A DNA stretch of 64,000 nt from Cephalopachus bancanus (taxonomy: Eukaryota; Chordata; Mammalia; Primates; Tarsiidae): positions 4,154,001 to 4,218,000 of the forward strand of contig JAPVLO010000007.1 of the NCBI GenBank assembly GCA_027257055.1. Reading direction: 5' to 3'. The first letter of the stretch is position 1. Every line of letters starts with the position of its first letter. Shown here piece after piece: positions 57,280 through 64,000 of the stretch. Made by a program: the position numbers and the translations under genes. Under the pieces are notes generated by a model. The model ran no database searches. It was given only the letters and a program-made list of their open reading frames with translations, and was not told the origin of the DNA.

Positions 57280-58490
57280 CATGGCCGCACCCTTGCGTCC
57301 ATCCTCCCAGCACCCCGCCTGTCAGCGGGAAGGCACTCGACCCTTCGCCTGCGCCTGCTGGTCGCCCTGGCCTGGCGCGCTGGGGCAGGGACCGCGCTCG
57401 CCAGGTCGCCGCCCTCGGGACCACTCCGCCCGCGCTCCCTCCCGGGGTATCTCGATCGCGGCTCGCGCGAACAAAGCCCGCCTCCCGCGAGGAGCTTCGG
57501 GGCGCCACGATTTTCTCCTGATTCAGCGGCGCATCTGCCGCAGGTGGGGACCGAAAGCCGGCACGCCGAGAGGCGGATGTGTGCCCAGCAGTTTGCTGAG
57601 CCTGAGTCTGCGTACACGCCCAGCCGCCCTCCCGTCCCCGCCTAAGCCCCCACCGCGACCCATCCCGTCCCGTCGGAGCCCGCCGCAGCGGGTTCTCTCC
57701 CCTCGACCACCTTCCTCCCACCCGGGCGCTTCCCGGAGAAGCGACGACCTCTCTGCACCCGAGTCCGCTCGCGCCCCTCCCCCGCGCGGGGGCTCGGGGC
57801 GCACGGTGGGTGCCCAGGCCCTGGCCCCCAGACCCCGCCGCCAGTCCTAGCGCCGCCGGCTGCCGCCCCCATTCCCGCCCGGGGCCGCCAACAACTGCGC
57901 GCCCCTGATGGCAGCGGGTCGGGCCTGAGACCCTGCGCCCCCGCCGCGCGCCCTGCACTCACCGCCGGTCCGGCCGCCGCGCTGCGCTGCCCACTGGGCT
58001 CTGGCCTCCGCGCGCTACCCGCCGCCGCTTCATTCATCCGCTCGGGGCCGCCCCCGCCGCAGAGGACGGGGCGGGGCTCCGGGCCGCGGCTGCCTGGCCT
58101 CACCCACCACGGCCAATGGCAGAGCCGTCTGGGCCCGCCCCGCTCCCCGAGGTGACAGCGGCGGGAGGGGGCCCGGGACCTCGACTCGGTGTCGCAGGGA
58201 GAAACCGAGGGTCGAGGGGATGCCCCGCCTGGGCCTCACAGCGAGGCAGTTTCGAGCTGACTCAAACTCGCGCCGGCGCTGGGGGCCGAAGGGTAAGAGG
58301 CGCCGCGGGGAGTGAAGCCTCAGCCTCCTCCCTGCCCCTCCGAGAGGCCGAACCGCATGGGGCCGGGTGGGCCGGGCTGCCCCGGCGGGAGCAGCGGGGG
58401 CGGCGGCCACGCGGGCTTGGCCTGGCCCGGGTCCAGCCCGGGCGCCCCGCCTGCGCACCTCCTCTGGTGGGCCCCCCCTGAGCGCACTGA
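57280..58490 (-). promoter_or_regulatory. SLCO4A1: SLCO4A1 CpG-island promoter
   Basis: About 1.2 kb of CpG-dense sequence spanning the first exon. On the plus strand a CCAAT box is at 58113-58117 (ATTGG when read on the gene strand) and GC boxes cluster at 58064-58076 and 58131-58145. No TATA box. The arrangement suggests transcription initiating near 58040-58110 towards lower coordinates. The open frames of 150-240 codons here result from CpG richness. Confidence 0.8.
57963..58110 (-). other. SLCO4A1: SLCO4A1 non-coding exon 1 (5' end approximate)
   Basis: A strong donor, GCG|GTGAGTGC, falls after 57963 on the minus strand inside the CpG island, and the first coding exon has a clean acceptor with UTR in front of the ATG, so a non-coding first exon is required. 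One ATG upstream of the donor (near 58038) could open a short upstream frame (MNEAAAG...) that runs into the donor. The transcription start is inferred from promoter elements only. Confidence 0.65.
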
Positions 58491-58607
58491 GCCCCCGCAC
58501 ACTGCTGGGGAGCCTGGGGCTTTCTATAAAACGATCCTCCTTCTGACGTCAGCCCTGATGCTGGTGGGAAGGAGGCCCCAGGCCATGTCTTCAGGGCCCT
58601 GGTGAAA

Positions 58608-58720
58608 TTCCAGGTGTCCCTGCTGTGTGGCCTGAGCACACCGCTTAACTCCTCTGAGCCTCAGTTTTCTGCCTGTGAGTGGGGGATGACAGTGCTTCCA
58701 CAGGCTGCTGGAAGCACCAT
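58608..58720 (+). mobile_element. MIR SINE fragment
   Basis: 'accgcttaactcctctgagc', 'ctcagttttctgcctgtgag' and 'gggggatgacagtg' match the 3' half of the MIR core. Confidence 0.7.
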
Positions 58721-58971
58721 GGAGGAAGCAGGGGTGAGGCTGGTGGTAGCAGGGCTCCTGGGAGTCCCCCAGTTAAGAGGTGTGGCAGACACTCCCTGCA
58801 CCTTTCTTTCCTGGTTTCAGGAACACCAGTGTATTTTCAAATGTCAAGCGGGTGTGAGAATCCTGAGATACCCAGGGCAAGGGGAAGCCGTCACCCAGGA
58901 CCCTGCTGGCAAGGGTACAGGTGCAGACAGAACCACAGAGTGCGGGCAGGAAGGCCTCTTCCTGTAGCTGG

Positions 58972-59105
58972 AGGGTGGGAGGGGCGGGGGTGTAGGGGGG
59001 TGGGGGGTGTCACAGGAGAGAAGGGAGGGACATGCTGGGGCTTATGGGAAAATGTCTGCACACAGGAAACATCCTTCCTTCCTGGGGGGAGGGGGAGGGG
59101 GCACT
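58972..59105 (+). repeat. G-rich segments with quadruplex-forming potential
   Basis: Two runs on the plus strand: about 58975-59008 (GGGAGGGGCGGGGG followed by TGTAGGGGGGTGGGGGG) and about 59083-59102 (GGGGGGAGGGGGAGGGGG). Each has at least three G-tracts with short loops and lies less than 1.2 kb upstream of the SLCO4A1 CpG island. Confidence 0.75.
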
Positions 59106-62100
59106 CATTTCTCCCTGGTGAGTCCTCAGGGCTCTGGCTGTCTCCAGGCAGCCTCCACTCCTGGGAGCTGGTCCTGGGGCCTCCACTCCTGACATTATCC
59201 TTTAAGAGAAAAAAATCACCCACCGGTGTTCCTGGAAGTAGAAGATCCCTCTGAGGGGGTCGAGGAGGTTCATGAGAGGCCAGGAGTGGACAGGAACATA
59301 CTCTGGGGGGATTTCCTCACTGGTCTTGGGTGCAGAGCCTGTTTGGAGTGGCGTTTTCAGGCAGAGTCAATGGAAGTTGTCTTGACAGGTAGTGAGTGCC
59401 CCATGACAGGAGGCATGCAAGCAGAGCCAGCCTCTCTCCTAGTTATGATGCTGCAGAAGCACAAATGCCAGAAGCAGGATTGACTCAGTGTTTCCAAAGC
59501 ATAGTTCTGGATGAAGCCCCCAAACCATTATTCATACAATGTTTTTCCTTTAAACAACTCATGCACTTTAGTAAAAGGGTAAGTTATTTTTAAAAGGGTA
59601 AGCCAGTATCAGTCACCATCAAGAGGTTACCACACAAATAGAGAAAAGGAAAGAAAGTGGTTTGCAATTCTGACCTGATAATGCTGCCTGCTGAGGGCTG
59701 AGCCCCATTCCCAGCCTCAGCTCTCCAGACACACTGCAGGCCTCCCTCCAGGTAAGCTGGAGCAAACCTTCCAAGCACAGTCATGCAAAGCAGAGTCCTG
59801 GGTCCTGTCCCTGAAACCTAGCCCTGGAGCCCAGGCACCCCAGAGGTCCCAGGAGCACCTGCGTGTCCTGAAGCCTGGGCCAGGCCACCCCCGTACAAAA
59901 TGTCTCCAGGGTAATCCCTCAGGGCATCGAGGGGACAAGAGGGCTGTCAGATCCTAGGCCCTGCACCGTGGGGTCAGTGTGGTGGTTGTCAGGATCAGCT
60001 CTGCCCTTCCTCCAGCCATGGAGCAGTCAGGAGGCCCGGGATGAGGCCCACACAGGGTCAGCCACAGAGCACAGCGGCGTCTTGGAACAAGGCAGCCTGC
60101 TTATGTGCCCTGGAACATTCTGAACTCAATAAGTTCTATCCTGGCGGGGTTTTGTTTGAGAGGAAATAATTAAAAGCAAAAGAAAGAGCCCAAGTCCTGT
60201 GGGCTGTCATGTGGCCTCATGGGGCTGCGGGGCTGCCTGTCCCATCGGGGCGTCTCTGGGAGACTCAGAGGCTGCATCACCTTCTTGCGGCCAACCCTGG
60301 TTGTCTGACTTGTCCCCAGAGCCACCCAAGGCCTGAAGTGGGAGCTTGTCTTTCCACCTCTTCCCTAGGGACCTTGGTTGCTTTTACAGACACTGTCACC
60401 TTGAGGAGCACTGATCTCAAGATCAGAAGAGCAGGGAGGGCACCTTCTCAGGTGGTGTGGCCCAGAAGCACCCTGGGGTCTCACTGCCCCAGTCTAGGGT
60501 CTAGTCTGGAGAGCGCGCCTTCCTGTTGCGCCGACCTAAAACCACCAGCCTGTCCTTCAGACTGAATGTGGCGTGCTCTTGACATCCTGTTCCTGTGCTG
60601 TGCTGGGGTCATTTCCATCCTGTGGTCGTATTTTGTGTCCCCTTTCTGTGAACTTTGCATATGTACTCAAATCATTCGAAGCTGCCTCTGCTCTTCCTTC
60701 CTCAACTTCAGAAATAGCCATTCCAGCCTGACAACAATTGACACAAGCTCTCAGAAATGATGGACACATCGCTTCACACTTCATTATTTCCAAGTCTCTG
60801 GCTGTGACCATGCCATGGAGGCTCCAGAGAAAGTTTCTAAACAATAGTTAAAGTTATGACCTCACTGTCTTACACGAGAAAGAGGATTTTGGGGAAGCTT
60901 GAGGGAGACTCAGCTCAGGGAAAACCGACTTGTGGCCTCTGTACAGAGCATGGCTGTGCAGGTGTGTTTTAATCCACGGAATGTTCTGCTCAGGTAAGCA
61001 GACGTGGGGTGGTGGCTGATACATGGCTTAGCAAAAAAGAGAAGCAGGAGGGCAGAGTGGTCCTGGAAAAATCTCAGTCCAGAGTCATCAGCCTTCTGGG
61101 ACAGTGGAGCTTCATGGGGGAATTCAGACTATCTGATGAGGAGCAGCATGGGCAGTCAGGAAGCCTTTGGTCTCAGAATTCCATGGATAGCAAAGGGCAC
61201 ATTCTGGCTTTAGAATCACAACTCCACCATGAAGGGTCCCTTTGGAGCAGGGTGTTGCCGGAGGGATCCCTTGCTGACTGTGCCTTTGCCATCATTGGCT
61301 TCCCCAGCCTCAGTTTCCCACTCTTGTCCCAGGGCTTAGCATCCTGTGGCCTTCGAAGCTCTTCCAAAAGTGGGAGCATGGCGGGGACCTGCCCTGGGGC
61401 TCTGGGTGCCCACATGAATCACATGTGACTTACGTGGCACTTAACATGCAACCTAGGCTGCACTTCTCCATGGCAGTGATGGAGCTGGGACCCAGGAGAA
61501 CAGGGGCCACTCCAGCGGGGGCTGCCTCCTTTGCACAGGTGGCTATGGTATCGTGTTCATTTTAGAGCCACCGACTAATCTGTTAGTTCTCAGAGTCGGT
61601 GCTGGAGATGAGGCTTGGGGTAGAGAAAGATGGAACCTGGCCTTCCCTCCCTAGCCAGACAGCTCTGAGCCCTGAGACATGATTTAAGGACACCTGGCAC
61701 TGCCAGGAGGCGCAGCCAGGTGGGGAGGAGGCCATGGATGTGGGAGGCTCCGCGGCATTTCAGAGCCACAGGAAGAGATGCCCGGGGCTGGCACCTGTAG
61801 GATCTCCCGCCCTGCTGGAGGCCTGCAGAGCACTGGCCCTTGCCCACACCCAGGGCCGCTGCTGCCTGGAGCTCCCTTGAAGGGTTGCTTGCGTCTCACT
61901 GGTGATATGCTTGTGTGGTCATTCCGCAAATGCTTTTCTGAAGAGCACACGTCTGTCAGCCTGAGGGTGTCTGGGCGTCCCAGCCTACATGGCTCACCTG
62001 TCGCTGTCTAGGGGCAGAGGTGGATCAGAGGGTGCACTTGGCGTGGATGTCACATTCTGAAAGTCCCTGGCATTGGTAAGTGATGGCCTTAGTGTCCAGC

Positions 62101-62474
62101 ACGACTGTGCATGCAGCTGCAGGCCTGCGGGCGACTTTCGTCCCGCTATCCCCCAGGGACCCCAAACTGCCCTGCACTCAGTCTGTTCTCATGCTCAACC
62201 ATTAAATGTGAATGCTCGAGTGACCAGCGGCTGTGGCAGCCCTCTTTGGAGTTCTTTCATGCTTGTTCTTTCATGCTTGTCAAGACTCAGCAAGGGGCAG
62301 TGGGGAGGCCCTTCCCTGCCTCTAGGCATTGCCCTAGGCCTCTTCCCTCCCTCGGGCTACCATCACCCAGTGTGAGATTGAGAGGAGCCAGGGCTTGTGG
62401 TTTGCCTTTGGACATGGACACCCTCTAGGGGCTTCACTCGCTTGGGTAGGGTGGGAATGTTGATGACCCACCTG

Positions 62475-63003
62475 GATGTGTACAGAGCCCTCTGATGCGT
62501 CCAGAGCTCCCCGACATGTGCAGAGTTCTCTAATGTCTGCAGAGCTCCTTGATGTGTGTAGAACTCCCCAATGTGTGCAGAGCTCTCTAACATGTGCAGA
62601 GCTCCCTGATGTGTGCAGAGCACCCAAATGTGTGCAGAACTCCCTAAAGTGTGCAGAGCTTCCTAATGCATGCAGAGCACCCCAATGTGTGCAGAGCTCC
62701 CTGATGTGTGCAGAGCACCCAGATGTGTGCAGAGCTCCTTGATGTGCACAGAGTTTCCTGACATGCACAGAGTTCCCAGTGCATGCAGAGTTCCCCAATG
62801 TGTGCAGAGTTCCCTGGCATGTGCAGAGCTCCCCTGTGTGCACAGTGCTCCCCAGTATGTGTAGAGCTCCCCAATGTATGCAGAGCTCCTTGATGTGTGC
62901 AGAACTCCTCAATGCGTGCAGAGCTCCCTGACGTGTGCTGAGCTGTCTGATGTGTGCAGAGCTTCGCATCATGTACAGAGCTCCCTAATGTTTGCAAAGT
63001 TCC
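62475..63003. repeat. 19-bp minisatellite, about 28 copies
   Basis: Degenerate tandem units of GTGCAGAGCTCCCTGATGT, 19 bp in the regular part with 18-20 bp variants, over 530 bp. Because 19 is not a multiple of three, the same Cys/Ala/Pro (plus) or His/Thr/Ser (minus) pattern appears in several frames. The 212- and 124-codon frames here are repeat artefacts. Confidence 0.92.
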
Positions 63004-64000
63004 TTGGCTGAGGCCCAAGTGGAATGGGCTTCTGGGAAGACTATGGAGAAAGTCACATGAGAGGACCCAGGGGCCTAAAAAGAGGGGTGCCCACTGGCTC
63101 CTGGGCTTCCTTATTGAGCAGCATCTGCTGTCCTAGGGTCCAGTGACCCTGGAGGGTGCCAGGACCAGGTTTGGCTCGTGCCACCCTGCTCTGCCCTGGA
63201 ATGTGCTTCACAGGGCCGGCTGAGCCTGAGTGAACTGTCAGAGCTGTTGAATAAGATTTAACCTACTCAGAGGCAGAGGTCTCTCCCACACCTTCTTTGA
63301 CCAGGGCCTGCAGGCCATCTGGGCCATTCCCACTTGTGAGACTTGGAATTTTCATCATTCTCATCGCAGGTAGAGACGTGGCTTTCTGGCTCTCCCAGAG
63401 GCCGGGATATTCTGTTTAAACCCCAGGAACGTAGAGCTCCAGGGGGATTTGCAGAGCCAGTGCAATTTCCTGACCCCAGATGGTCTGCTCCATCTGCAGG
63501 AAGGAGGTGGCTCATGGCTCTGCAGCCTGAGGGTGGATCTGTAGGCCCACCAGGCCCCCTCTGGGCATCAGCAGGGCTGGCACAATGGCTGTCTCTTTCA
63601 TGGGTCTTGTCCCAGGCCACTCCTCCACTGGCTGGGGCCAGCCAGGCCTGCAGGGTCCCTCTGTGCCATCACAGCAGCTCGAGTCCCCCAGAAACGCTTC
63701 CCAAAAATCCTTCCAGGTGCTTCAGCCAAGAGACTGAGAGTGCCTCCAAGCCTGGGCACTCTGGTGTCTGTGCCCTCTCCTCAGCCAGAACCCCACCCAG
63801 GCCCCTAAGATGTAGCCCATCCCCCTCCCTCCTCAGGGCTAACCCTGTTCCTGGCGGCTCCATCTGGTCCCAGGTCCCCATGCTAAAATGCCATTAACTC
63901 AGGTTGTTTTGCCACCCAGGCCCCCCTTCCCTGTCTCCCCTGAGATGTTTCTAAGGAAAGCAGCTTCCTCCAGGACCTGTACGTCCCCTGCTCCCCAAGT

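Larger units (their letters stand above)
45818..57962 (-). other. SLCO4A1: SLCO4A1 intron 1
   Basis: 12.1 kb between the CpG-island first exon and the first coding exon. Recognisable contents: MaLR-like LTR pieces (46.85-47.0 and 47.74-47.94 kb), a short retroposed LTR-type fragment (47.6 kb), CA-rich repeats (49.4-49.7 kb), a TG-rich run (about 51240-51312), a minisatellite (54.6-54.95 kb), a MIR (56.6 kb) and an 11-C run (57073-57083). 50.0-51.2, 51.4-54.5 and 55.0-56.6 kb are unique sequence where I see nothing assignable. Confidence 0.85.
30000..58110 (-). other. SLCO4A1: SLCO4A1 gene (OATP4A1), complete, 12 exons
   Basis: Twelve exons, all bounded by GT-AG introns and in phase: non-coding exon 1 (57963 to about 58110), then coding blocks 44944-45742, 43867-43957, 41613-41734, 41107-41218, 38598-38752, 37286-37481, 36369-36534, 36101-36273, 35755-35819, 34968-35116 and 30659-30802. 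They sum to 2172 nt, giving 723 residues plus stop (human 722 as I recall). OATP4A1 is a 12-helix plasma-membrane carrier for sodium-independent uptake of organic anions such as thyroid hormones, prostaglandins and steroid conjugates. No frameshift or premature stop was found, so the gene looks functional. Intron 1 is about 12 kb, intron 11 about 4 kb; the others are short. Confidence 0.96.
58491..64000. other. Region upstream of SLCO4A1
   Basis: 5.5 kb with no recognisable exon. Contents are a MIR (58.6 kb), a G-rich segment (59 kb), possible MIR remnants near 61.2-61.3 kb and a 19-bp minisatellite (62.5-63.0 kb). An AT-richer stretch at about 60550-60850 has a 64-codon open frame with no family resemblance. 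The muscle microRNA genes that lie further upstream in human are not present here. Confidence 0.75.

Noticed and set aside
57105..58500. Long open frames (120-238 codons) on both strands over the SLCO4A1 CpG island
   Set aside because: Same cause as at the NTSR1 island. They cross the inferred exon 1 donor and show no family similarity.
60566..60760. 64-codon frame with a hydrophobic start (MWRALDILFLCC...)
   Set aside because: Short, Cys/Ser-rich, no family resemblance, no splice or conservation evidence. Compatible with chance.
62334..63018. 212- and 124-codon His/Ser/Thr-rich frames resembling a repeat protein
   Set aside because: They arise from a 19-bp tandem repeat, which shows the same pattern in several frames. 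No other coding evidence.
58491..64000. miR-1-1 / miR-133a-2 genes, which lie upstream of SLCO4A1 in human
   Set aside because: I looked for the mature miR-1 sequence on both strands and did not find it. In human the cluster is tens of kb further away.

Overview
The window is nuclear DNA from a primate. Dimeric Alu elements are present (about 210, 11276, 19972 and 36685), and both genes found are vertebrate genes with GT-AG introns. The proteins are clearly orthologous to human NTSR1 and SLCO4A1, but NTSR1 exon 1 differs from the human protein as I remember it at more than a tenth of positions. Only four clear Alus occur in 64 kb of GC-rich sequence. I infer a primate some distance from apes (strepsirrhine, tarsier or New World monkey), not human. 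The region corresponds to human 20q13.33, shown here in reverse orientation, so both genes are on the minus strand.

Layout, left to right. 1-7130 is the 5' part of the long first intron of NTSR1; exons 2-4 lie beyond the left edge. 7131-7835 is the coding part of NTSR1 exon 1 (235 codons, helix 1 to the start of helix 5 of the neurotensin receptor). 7836 to about 8520 is its 5' UTR and CpG-island promoter. About 8.5-30 kb is intergenic: it holds SINEs, microsatellites and several minisatellites, and I see no gene. About 30.0-58.1 kb is a complete SLCO4A1 gene (organic anion transporter OATP4A1): 11 coding exons, one non-coding first exon in a CpG island, and every splice junction in phase. 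They give a predicted protein of 723 residues. 58.1-64 kb is upstream flank with a G-rich segment and a 19-bp minisatellite.

The two genes are co-oriented neighbours with unrelated products: a peptide-hormone GPCR and a multispecific anion and thyroid-hormone uptake carrier. Nothing suggests they act in one pathway.

I found no new gene system. The unusual feature is the number of unrelated minisatellites: 12-, 19-, about 30-, 31-, 41-, 41/46- and 76-bp units, plus a large CT-rich block with higher-order structure. The most striking is a 1.3-kb array of a 12-bp unit in the last SLCO4A1 intron. Most long open frames in the window are produced by these arrays or by antisense reading of CpG islands and exons, and are not annotated as genes.
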